Assembly: GCA_963682055.1 (NCBI GenBank)
Contig: OY821751.1
Span: 5,642,001 to 5,706,000 of the forward strand
Reading direction: 5' to 3'
Length of the DNA stretch: 64,000 nt
Source of the DNA: Primula veris
Taxonomy: Eukaryota > Streptophyta > Magnoliopsida > Ericales > Primulaceae
Below are positions 22,451 to 33,150 of this stretch, piece by piece (positions within the stretch are counted from its first letter, which is position 1; each line of letters opens with the position of its first letter). The notes under the pieces were generated by a model. It was not told where the DNA came from and searched no databases. It saw only the letters and a program-made list of their open reading frames with translations. Position numbers and translations under genes: made by a program.

Positions 22451-22689
22451 TCCTATAGATGGTATACCTCATCTTATAATTAAGCTTGTTTTGGTGTTAC
22501 ATGATATACCTCATCCTATTAGTGTAAATGTTTTTTTTTTTTTTAATTAGATGAGAGCATGCAGTTAATATACTTGATGTAATGATGCTCAAATGCAATT
22601 CCTTGAAAAACAATCATATGCTACAATAAACTAGCATATATGTATGAATGGATAAATATAATTTTGGGTACTTTTGCAAACTCTAGTTT

Positions 22690-22875
22690 TATATCATGTA
22701 CTTGAAAGCTCTTTGTATTTTGGCGCTATGGAAGGGTAGGTTTATAGTAAGCATGGGTTATGGGATTTCTTTTGTCAAAAAGACTGTTATGTGTCTAGGG
22801 TTGTAATTTTGTTGTAAAGCTATTTTCTGTGTCCCAACTTTAATTAATGAAATTTGTGTGTTTAGGTTTAAAAAA
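22690..22875 (+). mobile_element. Probable LINE 3' end fragment
   Basis: Runs into 'attaatgaaatttgtgtgtt' and a short A-run (22870-22876), a typical plant LINE 3' terminus. No coding part remains, so this is low-certainty. Confidence 0.35.
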
Positions 22876-23092
22876 AACAGTTATATATCCATTTTATTTC
22901 CTAAAACAATAGTAAATGAACATTTATAATGTTAATACATGTTAAGTGAGATGTGTTTATTTAATGTATATACACCATTAAACTTACAAATATATTGATT
23001 ACATTTTTGATAATTCATTTACTGTACTTCTTAACATATGTTAGCATTTCCTTAAAAAAACATGTGTGATTGGATATTCTTAGAAACTATGG

Positions 23093-23515
23093 TCACCATT
23101 CATATAGTATGTCCCATCTATCATCATACTCGTCGTACTTGAAGACTACATCGTTCTCAACCTTGATCGCACAATTGATACATAATTGAGAATCTCGACC
23201 AGCATTGTACACATCAATAGTTGCCGAATGTTGGTACCACTTCATATAAGAAGAGTAGTTGGTGTTGAATATCACATAATCCTTACTATGCCAGGAAAGT
23301 TGTTGGCCATGAGAGAGATGCTTCCATTCAAGGTCATCGTCCTTCGATTGGCAATGTAGCGTGAGCACAGTTTGACGATTGTTGATGATTCTCATATAAC
23401 GTGTTGGGTTTCTTACTTAGCTGCGCGCATCAACTTGTATGAACGCGTCAAATTGAAGAACGATTAGATAACTGAATATGATTAACCTGGTAAGAAAGTA
23501 CATATTTGTCACCAT
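23093..23515 (-). pseudogene. S-protein homologue (plant self-incompatibility S1 family) with one in-frame stop
   Basis: From the ATG at 23515 the frame gives a hydrophobic N-terminus typical of a signal peptide (MVTNMYFLTRLIIFSYLIVL), then a TAA at codon 33 (complement of 23417-23419). It then runs open to 23093. The downstream part has the S1-family plan: RIINN near the start, LTLHCQSKDDDLEWKHLSHG, W-H-S-K, an I-D-V-Y-N-A-G-R-D motif, paired Cys (LCINCAIK) and a final W. Total length, about 140 codons, is normal. SPH proteins are small secreted ligands, the best known being poppy PrsS. As it stands the product either stops at 32 residues or restarts at M41 without a signal peptide and could not be secreted. 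One substitution explains the defect, so decay is recent, or this is a null allele. Confidence 0.82.
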
Positions 23516-23698
23516 TTAACCAATGTATCAGAAAATGTCGATTTTCAGGTACAAATTTTACATACACTTAGAAAGGTATGAAATGTTGTAGAATTTTCTC
23601 TATTATAATTAATAACAATAGCATGTATAAATAGATAGCGTGATCTCTGTATATATATCCGACTAAACACAAATAAATTGAGACCGCTTGAAAAATAT

Positions 23699-23894
23699 CC
23701 TAAAATATTTTTACCATGCTCCTATATATAAGCAAAAACCTATAACAAAATGAAACATAACTTATAACATTTAGATGGAATTAATCTAAGCAATGTCCTA
23801 AAATATTTTTACCATGCTCCTATATATAAGCAAAAACCTATAACAAAATGAAACATAACTTATAACATTTAGATGGAATTAATCTAAGCAATGC
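23699..23894. repeat. 98-bp perfect tandem duplication
   Basis: cctaaaatatttttaccatg... occurs at 23699 and again 98 bp later, identical through 'taagcaatg'. It lies between the S-protein homologue and the first PMEI-like gene. Confidence 0.95.
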
Positions 23895-24243
23895 CAATGG
23901 TTGAATGCTAATTATGGTGACGACTAGTATCATACATATTGGAATATATGGAAGTTTTTTTATGGTGGGAATTAATATGTAAATATTGATTAAATAAATG
24001 GTTCGGCTAAGAAAGGACTCCGGACATTGTTTAGCCGTCTCCCCCTCATTCCCACAAATTAGACTTAAGAGTATTAAATAAATGGGATGCAAAATGACCA
24101 ATTCAGTTTTTATTAAAACAGTTTCAGTTATTAAATGTAATAAAGGCTTAAACGGAACACTTAAATAGCTAAGAACATTAAAAACATACATTTTGGAAAA
24201 CCGTATGAAAGAAAATTAATTAATTTGACATGCTTTGAACTCC

Positions 24244-24250
24244 TATATAA
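24244..24250 (+). promoter_or_regulatory. TATA box of PMEI-like gene 1
   Basis: TATATAA in the context cctatataagagg, 72 bp before the ATG at 24322, at a plausible distance for a short 5' UTR. The paralogous promoter near 29220 lacks it. Confidence 0.6.
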
Positions 24251-24321
24251 GAGGATTAGCCCTTTCTCATTTCATCACAACCAAAAAACCATAAACCAAA
24301 ACCAAAATATTTACTCACAAA

Positions 24322-24918
24322 ATGGCATATACAATAACCATTTTCTCCATCCTAGCTACTCTCACTTTCCTATTTGTCTTGATCGACTCGACACTTGCAC
24401 GTAATTACAACAACCGTGATAACCTAAGCCTAAAAAAGCTATGCTCAAAAACCGACGATAAAAATCTATGTATGAGTCTCATGTCATCAAATTCTCAATA
24501 TACCCAGTCACTGGATTATGAGTCTGACTATAGGTCCTTAACCGAGATGGCTATTGATTTAGCATACTCAAAAGCCGAAGATATTCAACAAGATATTAAG
24601 TATGTCATTGACCATACAAGAAATGACGACAAAAAAGAATTATATAAATCGTGTTCGAGGAACTATCGCGATGTCTTAAAGGACCTACAAAAAACTAAGG
24701 AGCTCTTTAGAGACGGTGATTATAAACGTATTGAGGTTCAAATTAAGGATGCTATTGAAGAGGTTCGCAGTTGCAAAGATCAAGTGAAAAGGAATGAGAA
24801 TACAGATTCGTCCAACCTTGAGAAGAAAAATAAGGAATTTGCAATTCTATGTGATATTGTTAGAGTTTCGGCTAAATACTGGAATAGTGATGACTGGGAG
24901 GTTAACAAGAAGAATTGA
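24322..24918 (+). CDS. PMEI/invertase-inhibitor-like secreted protein 1
   Basis: 198 aa, single exon. Residues 1-26 are a clear signal peptide ending near STLA-RN. The mature part follows the plan of the plant invertase/pectin methylesterase inhibitor family: a first Cys pair (C41 and C50, LCSKTDDKNLC), an all-helical middle, KSCSRNYRDVLKDLQ with the third Cys and the conserved Tyr, and VRSCKDQ with the fourth. A further Cys near the C-terminus (LCDIV) is absent from the paralogue. Family members act in the cell wall or apoplast by capping pectin methylesterase or invertase; which enzyme this one targets cannot be told. The canonical Pro after the first Cys is missing and the charge is unusually high, so a diverged subgroup is likely. 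A polyadenylation-like aataaa lies near 24959. Confidence 0.75.
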   Translation: MAYTITIFSILATLTFLFVLIDSTLARNYNNRDNLSLKKLCSKTDDKNLCMSLMSSNSQYTQSLDYESDYRSLTEMAIDLAYSKAEDIQQDIKYVIDHTRNDDKKELYKSCSRNYRDVLKDLQKTKELFRDGDYKRIEVQIKDAIEEVRSCKDQVKRNENTDSSNLEKKNKEFAILCDIVRVSAKYWNSDDWEVNKKN

Positions 24919-25739
24919 AATGCATCTTTTATGCCCAAAGCATTAGTATTGTAGAAGAATAAATTTTGATTTGAAATTTCTTTTGAGTAGAATAAAAACC
25001 CTCATGTTATTGCTTTAATAAGCTAAAGTTTTTCCTCTAATTTATAATCCTACACAGATTTCTATCACTTAATATTTCAGTGTTTATACGACCTACATTA
25101 TTTTACTAACGGTGAGTAGTTGCTCGGTATACCCACCGGAAGGGTTCCATAAATATACCAAATTAAGAAATGCTTTACTTATCACAGAGTTCATGGTTTA
25201 AATGACCGACGAAGCGTTAAAATTGTAGATTTTTTTAAAAAAAATATGATATTTTTGGAACTTTAAAAACAGATTAGCATGTAATCAAATTATCTGAATT
25301 AAACTTCTTCATCAAAAGTTTCACACACATAGAAGCAGAAAATCAAAACCAAAGGAAGAAAATACTCAAGAATAAAACATTCTACGTGAAGTCTCTCATG
25401 GATAATCAATTAACAATAGCAAAGTTGATTACATCTTTTGATTCTTGATGTAGGTTACCTCTTTTTATAACTTAAAATTGTAATATGTAGCTAAAGCTCT
25501 CACGAGCTGTGAACCTCACCCTCTCTGAAAGTTTTCTCTGATTACTCAACCTGTGAGTAGCTGAGTTTTTTTTGATCCGTTTGGTTGGAATGTCATGTTT
25601 AGTTTGCAAAAATAAATAAAAAATGTGAGACAAACACAAAATGTAAAATCAACATGAGAAAAGCACACATGACGCAATTTGTTTTAATCTCTCAAAATTT
25701 CTCAGCAACATAACGCACGTATCCGTTAGATACTACATA

Positions 25740-26055
25740 TCATTCTATTATAATAAGTCAATTCGAGTCAAATTAACCTGTCCAATTTAACAATTTTTTT
25801 TCTAAAAATACCCTTATATTTTTTTTTATTAATTACCATAATAACTACTTTAAAAAAAAAAAAAACTAATTACCCTTTTTTTCTCTCTTTAACCATACAA
25901 AATTTCTTATATTTTTCTCTCTAAATATTTGTAGCATCATCACAATTTATATCATATTTTTTTTCTTATATCTTATATATTTTTTACTTTACATTTGTAT
26001 CATCATCATCACAATTTATAGCGTTTCACACACAACGCGTGCGAATCGTTTAATA
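25740..26055 (+). mobile_element. Short Helitron, degenerate 3' end
   Basis: Begins TCATTCTATTATAATAAGTC after an A, the same 5' terminus as the element at 34338-34637. The 3' hairpin region (cacacacaacgcgtgcgaatcg) is present, but the terminal CTAG has changed to something like 'ataG'. About 316 bp, non-coding. Confidence 0.65.
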
Positions 26056-26749
26056 GTATATATATATATATACACACACACAAGCTTAACCAAATGAAGA
26101 TTTGCCAATTCTCTACAAGAGCTTTTCGATTGATATATCCCATAATACCATTTAAACATAAAATCAAAAGGAAAGTGTAATATGATCACACACAAAAACA
26201 TGAAGAGTAAACCCCACTTACTCAAATACACTTACGATACCTTCTGATTTTGTTATACATTATCCCTCAAGAAATCACATGATATATTCATGATAACTTG
26301 ATATGTGATAACCACACTAAACAAAATAAAGAAAATGAATTAACCCTACAAGGGAAAATGGGCAATGAAAATTTAATTCCTCAATTTTTTTTAGAGTAAA
26401 CCCTCATGGATAGCATACATTTGAATATCCTTCATATGATATTCTAGAATCAACACCAAACTATAGTAAACCCGCATCGATGTCGCATGATTGTCTTTCC
26501 AGTATATTTTTTTTTTCATCTTGACCAATACCAATGCATAAACTAAACTTCAGGGGAAAACTAAAAGCCGCGACGGAAAAACTCTTAAATTTGAGTAAGT
26601 GTTAAAACATAGATAGTTAATTAAAAAACAAAGGTAAGCTAATATATATCCCTAAAGTAGGTTCAGCTGTTTAAATAAAATAAAATAAAACAATAAATTA
26701 ATTTATATTCCTAAAGTTATAGTCCTTTGTACATATGAAAGTGGGATGA

Positions 26750-27085
26750 CTGAGCATTTAGGGTTTTATATCTTTTTTATATTTGTTTATTCATTTTCCC
26801 CCATTTTCTACATTTTTTTCTTAATTTTTCTTTTTTTTACCCTTATTTCTAATTTTATTTTCTTTTTATACCTTCATTTCTTTATTTTTCTTTTTTCTAC
26901 CATGATTTATATATTAAAAAAATTAGTCAATTTTCAAATGCTAAAACTCGGATACAAAGAGGAAAAGAAATTAAAAACCAAGGTACATAAAAGAAAAATT
27001 AAGAAACATAGGTATAAAAAGGAAATAAAAGTAGAAATCATTGTATAAAAAAGGAAATTTAAGAAAATAAGGTATAAAACGGAAA
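26750..27085. repeat. Polypyrimidine/polypurine foldback
   Basis: The left half is almost all C/T (ttctttatttttcttttttc), the right half almost all A/G (aagaaacataggtataaaaa). The halves are imperfect reverse complements of each other, for example 26844-26901 against about 26958-27038. No coding frame is convincing. It may be an AT-rich foldback element or a hairpin built from satellite-like sequence. Confidence 0.6.
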
Positions 27086-27090
27086 AAAGA

Positions 27091-28095
27091 TAAATTAACA
27101 AAACATAATACTTTTGAAACTAAATTACCAAAAACATACTCTTACCACTTTAACTATCAAAAACATACCAAACAAATTTATATTTAATGATGTTTATTCT
27201 TTTCTTTATCTCTCTCTCATCTTACTCTCTCTCTCATCCATTCTTTTTTCTCACCAATTTTTCTATGTATCTATTCATTATTCTCTCTCATCAATTTTTC
27301 TCTTTATCTCTATCTGATCTTTCTCTCTCTCATCCATTCTTCTATGTATATTTCTTTAATATCCCACTCTATCTCTCTCCCTTCCTCCGCCACGAAAATC
27401 CGCCACTAACTACCGAACACCATCTAGATTATATAGATATCCATATACATATAAATACAAATATATACATACGTAATACACAAATATTACACTATTTGAT
27501 ACCCCGTAATATATGAAAAATATATGAAATTGGTGAGATTTTTTTCTATTTATTGAGTTTTGAGACTATTGTAAACATTGTGGGTTTCAAGTTGAAAGAG
27601 AAGAATTCATATGTACAATATTGAGAGAAATTCATATGCAGGGTATGAAGTTTTGAAATTAGGGTATGAAATTTTAAAATTAGGGTATGAAGTTTTGAAA
27701 TTATGATATGAAGTTTTAAAATTAGAGTATGAAGTTTTGAAATTAGGGTATAAAGTTTTTGAAATTAGGGTATGAAGTTTTGAAATTAGGGTATGAAGTT
27801 TTAAAATTAGGGTATGACGTTTTATAATTAGCATATGCATATTTTGTGAGTTTTTAATTATTTTTAGAGAGAGATGGGTGATTAGCACGTGTTAGAAATA
27901 TGTGCGATTATCGTGTGTTAGAGAGAGAGGTGCGATTAGAGAGATAGAGAGTTGTGGTTAGAGAGAAACAGGTTAGATTATGGTTTGATTAGAATTAGAA
28001 AAATAATAAGTATATATAGATATGTTTTTGTTAATTTAACTTTTGAGTGTATGTTTTTGGTAATATAATAGAGGTAGGGTATGTTTTTGTTAATT
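27091..28095. mobile_element. Probable TIR element containing a minisatellite
   Basis: The left end (aattaacaaaacataatact, then 'accaaaaacatac' repeats) and the right end (reverse complement: aattaacaaaaacatacccta, then 'accaaaaacatac') are imperfect inverted repeats with internal sub-repeats. This resembles MULE-type TIR design. I could not find a clear target duplication. The interior has CT-rich tracts and the 21-bp minisatellite. Confidence 0.5.
27641..27834. repeat. 21-bp minisatellite, about 9 copies
   Basis: Repeats of gggtatgaagtttt(g/a)aaatta with point changes and one 22-bp unit. A stop-free minus-strand frame simply follows the repeat and is not a gene. Confidence 0.92.
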
Positions 28096-28517
28096 GCCCC
28101 AAAAAATAAAGAAACGAATGTATGAAAAATGAATTAACCCGATCATTTACATTTGTTGTCTAATTAACTGGAATGGAAACAACTTGCAAAGGCTTTGCCA
28201 TAAAGACTCTTAGGTAGATTATGTTACTCTTACGTTAAAATTTTCTTTTAACGAATTTTATGATCAATAAGTAAACTCATTAATTGATTTGTATGAGCAT
28301 CAGGACCTTTTTTACCAGCTTCTTTAATTCCAATACTGTTTATTTTCCTTTTTTTTTATTACTAGTATCAACTATAATTGCATTGAATAATTTTTTTACA
28401 AAGAGCGCTCCTTTTTCGAAATCAACCCTTTCCTGTTCTGAAAATAAAATAAAAAACCTTTTCAATTTAAATTGGTTTCTCCTTCTCTATCAAGTTGATT
28501 GATTAAAGTCAAGAAAT

Positions 28518-28778
28518 AACTCATTTATATTGATAATGTTCTTTGATATTTTTTCAATCTATTTTCTGTTCAAAATTGTTTTATAATTAACTGGTATAGT
28601 TTTTAGTAAGGAAACAAATTGCAAAAACGGCCATAAACACTCTTAAGTGGTGAGTAACATTTTCCATATACTTAAAAGAGTGAAGGAATTTCCTTACCTG
28701 ACTACCCGTTAATCAGAATACAATTTTGAACAGAAAATAGATTTTTTTTAAAGAACATTATCAATATAAATGAGTTAT
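28518..28778. repeat. Imperfect inverted repeat, about 75-bp arms
   Basis: 28518-28594 (aactcatttatattgataat...) and 28706-28778 (...attatcaatataaatgagtt) are reverse complements with small gaps, around a loop of about 110 bp. The loop resembles 28152-28240 (aattaactgg.at plus 'cataaa.actctta'), suggesting a foldback element that duplicated its edge. Confidence 0.75.
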
Positions 28779-29070
28779 TATAGAAGCAAGTAAATCATGG
28801 CATACGCCTAAATTTTTTACAAAAATCTCTTGGCAGTAAATTTAAGGCTCTATACTCTATTTTCATTTTTTATATTATATAAAGAATATATATTCGTTGG
28901 TCGGGTTTTTTGAGGGAAAACTCGACCCAAACAAACCCGTCGATCTGAAAATATTCATCTTGAACCAAACCGGTGATGTATTGAATGCCTAAATAAAGCG
29001 GTTTAATTGGGTTGGTTCGTGGTTTTGAGTTTAGTCAAACCCAAATTCGACTTCAATTAATGGTGTGCAA

Positions 29071-30358
29071 GTGCAAATAACTAATTCAGTTTTTCTTAAA
29101 ACAGTTTCAGTTATTAAATGTATAAAAGGCTTAAATGAACACTTACACAGCTTAAGAACATTAAAAACACACTATGGAAAACCGTCAATAGAGATTTAAG
29201 TACTTTGACATACTTCTAAACTTGAACTTGGGACAGCCCCTTTCTCATTTTAATTCATCCAAAGAAAAGCATAAACCAAAACCAAAACACCTATGAAAAT
29301 GGCATCTACTTTAACTTTTTTCTTCATCCTAGCTACTCTCTCTGTAGTAGTCTTGATCGACCCGACACTCGCACGTGATTACAACAATCGCAACAACCTA
29401 AGCCTAAAAAAGCTATGCTCAAAAACCAACGATAAAAATCTATGCATGAGTCTCATGTCATCAAATTCTCTATATTCGCAAACACTAGACTACGATTATA
29501 GGTCCCTAACTGAGGTGGCTATTGATTTAGCATACTCAAAAGCCGAAGAAATTCAGCAAGATATTAAATACGTCATTGACCGTACAACAAATGAGGACAA
29601 AAAAGAGTTATATAAATCGTGTTCGAAAAACTATCGGGATGTATTAAAGGACCTGCAAAAGACCAAAGACCTTTTTAGAGACGGTGATTATAAACGTATT
29701 GAGGATCAAATTAAGGATGCTATTGAAGAGGTTCGCAACTGCAAGGATCAAGTGAGGAGGAAAGAGAATGCGGATTCGTTTGACCTTGATAAGAGAAACA
29801 AAGAATTCGAAATTATTTCTGATATTATTAGAATTTCGGCTAAAAACTGGAAGGGTGATGGATGGGAGGTTAAGAAGAAGAATTAAAATGCATTGGTTTT
29901 TTGTGGTTAGAGGCTTAGCGTAGAGGAATAAGTTTCGATTTGAAATTTCTTTCATTACAATAAAAAAAACCCTAAGGTTATTGCTTTAATAAGCTGGAGA
30001 TTTTTCTCTAATTTATAATACTAGACACTTTTATATCATTCAATATTTCAGTGCTTATACAAGTAGTTGCTCAATATACTCATTGGAAGGGTTCCAAATA
30101 TACCGATCCGAAAATGCTTTACTTCGCAGAGTTCACGGTTTAGATGACCGAAGAAGTGTTAATATTATAGAAAACAATTTAAAGATGTGATGTTTTTTAA
30201 ACTCCAAAAACAGATTACTAGGTTATCAAATCATCAAACCAAACCTCTTCATCAAAAGTTTCACACACATAGAAGCTTAAAATCAAAACCAATGGAAGAA
30301 AGTATACTAAAAAATGAAACATTTTACATCAAGTCTCTCATGGATAATCAATTATCAA
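29071..30358 (+). repeat. Segmental duplication, copy B (holds PMEI-like gene 2)
   Basis: Same orientation as 24086-25415, about 5 kb away. Upstream and downstream flanks as well as the gene are shared. Confidence 0.9.
29293..29886 (+). CDS. PMEI/invertase-inhibitor-like secreted protein 2
   Basis: 197 aa, single exon, paralogue of the protein at 24322-24918 with most residues identical. A signal peptide of about 28 residues ends near PTLA-RD. Family cysteines are kept: LCSKTNDKNLC, KSCSKNYRDV and VRNCKDQ. The extra C-terminal Cys of copy 1 is Ser here (ISDII). No stop or frameshift is seen. An in-frame M at codon 3 aligns with the start of copy 1. The role is presumably apoplastic inhibition of a wall enzyme, as for copy 1. 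The upstream TATA box of copy 1 is not conserved, so expression may differ or be lost. Confidence 0.75.
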   Translation: MKMASTLTFFFILATLSVVVLIDPTLARDYNNRNNLSLKKLCSKTNDKNLCMSLMSSNSLYSQTLDYDYRSLTEVAIDLAYSKAEEIQQDIKYVIDRTTNEDKKELYKSCSKNYRDVLKDLQKTKDLFRDGDYKRIEDQIKDAIEEVRNCKDQVRRKENADSFDLDKRNKEFEIISDIIRISAKNWKGDGWEVKKKN

Positions 30359-30423
30359 TTATGTGGATATTAAGATGTGAGACAAACAGAAACTGAAAAA
30401 TCAATAGAAGAAAGCACACATGC

Positions 30424-31182
30424 TGTTTGGAAATCAAGTGCTTCCCTAAAAAGTGTTGTCTTGAAAAGTGTTGTTGAAAAGTGACTTATATAAAAAGTAC
30501 TTTAGAAAAAATTAGCGTCCGGTGGAAAAGTGCTTTTGATTTTTATAAGTTTTGTATGCGTTTGATATGTATAAGTTCGAAATGACTTAATACCACAATA
30601 ATTCATATACTACGAAAACACACATAAAAATATACTAATAAATTTTGTATCACTTTAAAAACCAAATATTTATAAACAATTACAAAAATAAAAAAACATC
30701 GATAAAAGCATTATTGCTAAATAAATATGCAAAAATAACCTACTGTGAACAATAATTTTATTTTAAAAAACATTTTTAACAATTGTTATAGGATGCAAGA
30801 ATAGAATTTGCAATTGCAGCGGTGGAAAAGAATCTGATGGAGGTCATCTCCTCTTGATAAGATCTACGAAATTCAACACCACGCCGAAAAAGACACGGTA
30901 ACTTTGTGTGAGAAGATAACTACTGATTTATAAAGATAGATGGGAAAATTTTAAGAATAGATTAAGGATTGAGACCAGATAAAGAGAAATTCTACTGGAC
31001 GAGAGAGAAAATAGTTCTATTAGTATAAGAGAGAGTGAGAAAAAAGACGAACTGTATTTTTTATTTTGACTTTGTGAGCAAGTCTATTTTCAGAAGTGTC
31101 AAAAAACAACTTCTCCCAACTGGTCTTCTAATGCTTCGAATTTTTTGGAAAGTGGGTTGCTTTTACTTACCAAACACTCATA
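30424..31182. mobile_element. Possible hAT-like MITE
   Basis: The left edge tgtttggaaatcaagtgcttcc resembles the reverse complement of the right edge (tgtttggtaagtaaaagcaa). Such 'tgtttgg...ccaaaca' ends are frequent in plant hAT-like MITEs. No clean 8-bp target duplication was found. Confidence 0.3.
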
Positions 31183-31284
31183 ATTTTACTAGATGAGCTT
31201 TTGGACCTAGAAAGTTTTTCCAATCTGTCCGCCAAACACATTAGTAAACGGTTTGGCTAATAAGTGATTCGGGAATATTCATGT

Positions 31285-32340
31285 TGTCCCGTAAGTGTCT
31301 AAACCTTAGAGGGGGTGAATAAGGTTTACGTACGATTTTCGCGGAATAAAAAATTTGAGCAATTAACAACGCAAATAGTAGAATTTATAACCAAACAAAT
31401 TTTGTTAACTCTATAATGCTAGTTCAAGCTACGCAAGCAATCAAAACAAGCAATAATATAAGTGCGGAAAATAAAAGTTAAGGGAAAAGAAATAACACAA
31501 GATGTATAGAGGTTCGGCAAAACGCGCCTAGTCCTCTCCTCGGTATTCACACTACCGAATATTTCACTAGAATCTTCTTTCCAAGATTACACCCTAACGA
31601 GCTAATCCGCGGATTAAGCTCCGCCTTACTCTATGAGTATTCCGAATAAAAAGACCTAGAGATTTTAAGCAATACTCGCTTATAAAGCCTCTACTCGATC
31701 ACTCGCTCACAATTGAGTTTATAATTCACTTTACAATTTGAATTGAAATGTATCACTCACTAACAAATAATATCTTGGTGTTTATATGATTACTATAAGA
31801 TTACACACAAGAGTATTTATGAATATAAGTAAGAAAAATGAAGTATAAGCTTGATTATGATCTTGAAAGAATAGCTTATGTGTGTGTGAATTGGAGTTCT
31901 TTTCACCAAGGATTTTGGGGGTATTTGAAGGCTAATTGGTCTTGTTACCGTTGTATGAAGGTTTATGTCTTTAACCATTGGTTTTAAGCAATTTTCCATT
32001 TATCCAGAATAAGTCTAAAAGCTATTTTTTGAATTCTGCAGAAAACGATCGGTCGTTTTCTGCATTTCGACCGGTCGTTTTATAACGACCTCTCTGGTCA
32101 ATTTTGGACGAAAACGATCGGTCGTTTTTTCCAAAACGATCGGTCGTTTTGTCCAAAACGATCGGTCGTTTTTCTGGTAATTTCTCGGTTTTCCCGCTAT
32201 ACTTCGAATGCTCGTAACTTCTTCGTTTTAAGTCCGATTATGGTTCCGCTTGAACCTTTGGCTTCGTATTTAAGTACTCTTTCATTTTGAACCTTTAACA
32301 AGCTAGATAAAATGATTAGTATGCAAAACGAGATTTTATC
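31285..32340. mobile_element. Retroelement-like segment, probably part of an LTR
   Basis: Moderately GC-rich text (ggttcggcaaaacgcgccta, 'tcctctcctcggtattcaca', 'gctaatccgcggattaagct') of the type found in plant LTRs, ending with the palindrome array at 32042-32172. No partner LTR, primer site or coding part is in the window. The class is not certain. Confidence 0.35.
32042..32172. repeat. Array of five near-palindromic 18-mers
   Basis: aaaacgatcggtcgtttt occurs exactly at 32042-32059, 32111-32128, 32133-32150 and 32155-32172, with a variant (ttcgaccggtcgtttt) at 32066-32081. The last three are spaced exactly 22 bp apart. Each is palindromic except at the centre. This could be a protein-binding array in an LTR or a small satellite seed. 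Confidence 0.9.
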
Positions 32341-33150
32341 ATGTTTTACATATTTTGTTATCATTAAAACAATCGATTAGAAAAACATCGTTCAACAATT
32401 CAGTTGTTATCACTGAATAAGCTTTTAAGGAGTACGTCAATGTAGACTCGTGGAGTCTCTTATGCAAGTTGAGGGGCGCATTTGATGTAATAAAGCATTT
32501 CAAGGAGACAACCGAGAACATAACAGACCTGTTGATTGGCTCGCTCATCCTGCAATTCAATGCTGCTTCAAAAGTTACGATGAAGGGAAAGACACACCCA
32601 TTGATTTGAGTTTTCCAAGAATATTGGGTCAAAGGTGAAGATTGAATGAGAATGACAAAGTTCGATGTAACAGATTTGTTAACTGTGGTATGTTTTTATC
32701 TGTCTCTAATCCATCGTGATTGAGTTTAATGTTTAGTTTTTTGTGTTTCTATGACTCTTTCATGTGCGTACGTATTTGGATTGTTGTTGTAGTATTATAA
32801 GGTGTTTTTGGTGTTTCTGTAGTTTGTAGTTTGTAGTGATGTGGGTCTGTGTTTAAGTGTGAGAATTTTTGTGTTTTCTGTGACTGTTTAATTTTGCATA
32901 CTTAGACATATTGCCGTAATAGTATTTGGGTTTAAGTTCAAAAAAAAAATTGCGTCCGTCATTGTTTAAACCTAATCTATTAGTCGTATTAATTATTAAT
33001 GGAGAATTTTGAAACTTTTTTATTTTTAACGGATCAATATAAAACCTTGTTTGAATTCTTAAAACGAGCTAAAAAAATCGTTGGGTTGAATAATGGATCT
33101 CTCAGTTGTTGAGAAGGTTGCCCAAAATAACTATTTACGGGTAGTATGTA

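Larger units (their letters stand above)
19516..23092. other. Gene-free AT-rich stretch with transposon scraps
   Basis: Holds the Helitron at 19800-20110, a possible LTR start near 20576 (tgtaacatctcagacccaat, a phrase common at plant LTR starts, no partner found), and two probable LINE 3' ends (22230-22450 and 22690-22875). I find no host gene. The frame at 21017-21208 is low-complexity Lys/Ser-rich and not convincing. Confidence 0.6.
24086..25415 (+). repeat. Segmental duplication, copy A (holds PMEI-like gene 1)
   Basis: Matches 29071-30358 in the same orientation. Similarity runs from 'attcagtttt.ttaaaaca' upstream, through the gene, to 'ctctcatggataatcaatta' downstream. Coding sequence is the best conserved and flanks carry many small indels. 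Confidence 0.9.
25416..29070. other. Gene-free stretch between the duplicated PMEI-like genes
   Basis: Holds a Helitron (25740-26055), a polypyrimidine/polypurine foldback (26750-27085), a TIR-bounded repeat with a 21-bp minisatellite (27091-28095), and an inverted repeat (28518-28778). The small frame at 28284-28502 resembles nothing I know. No host gene is called. Confidence 0.6.

Noticed and set aside
26746..27048. 100-codon Phe/Ile then Lys-rich frame
   Set aside because: It simply translates the polypyrimidine and polypurine arms of a foldback repeat.
27607..27888. 93-codon frame with repeated 'NFKTSYP'
   Set aside because: It translates the 21-bp minisatellite; repeat length divisible by three keeps it open.
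32339..32632. 97-codon minus-strand frame
   Set aside because: No recognisable domain on either strand. The neighbourhood looks like retroelement debris.
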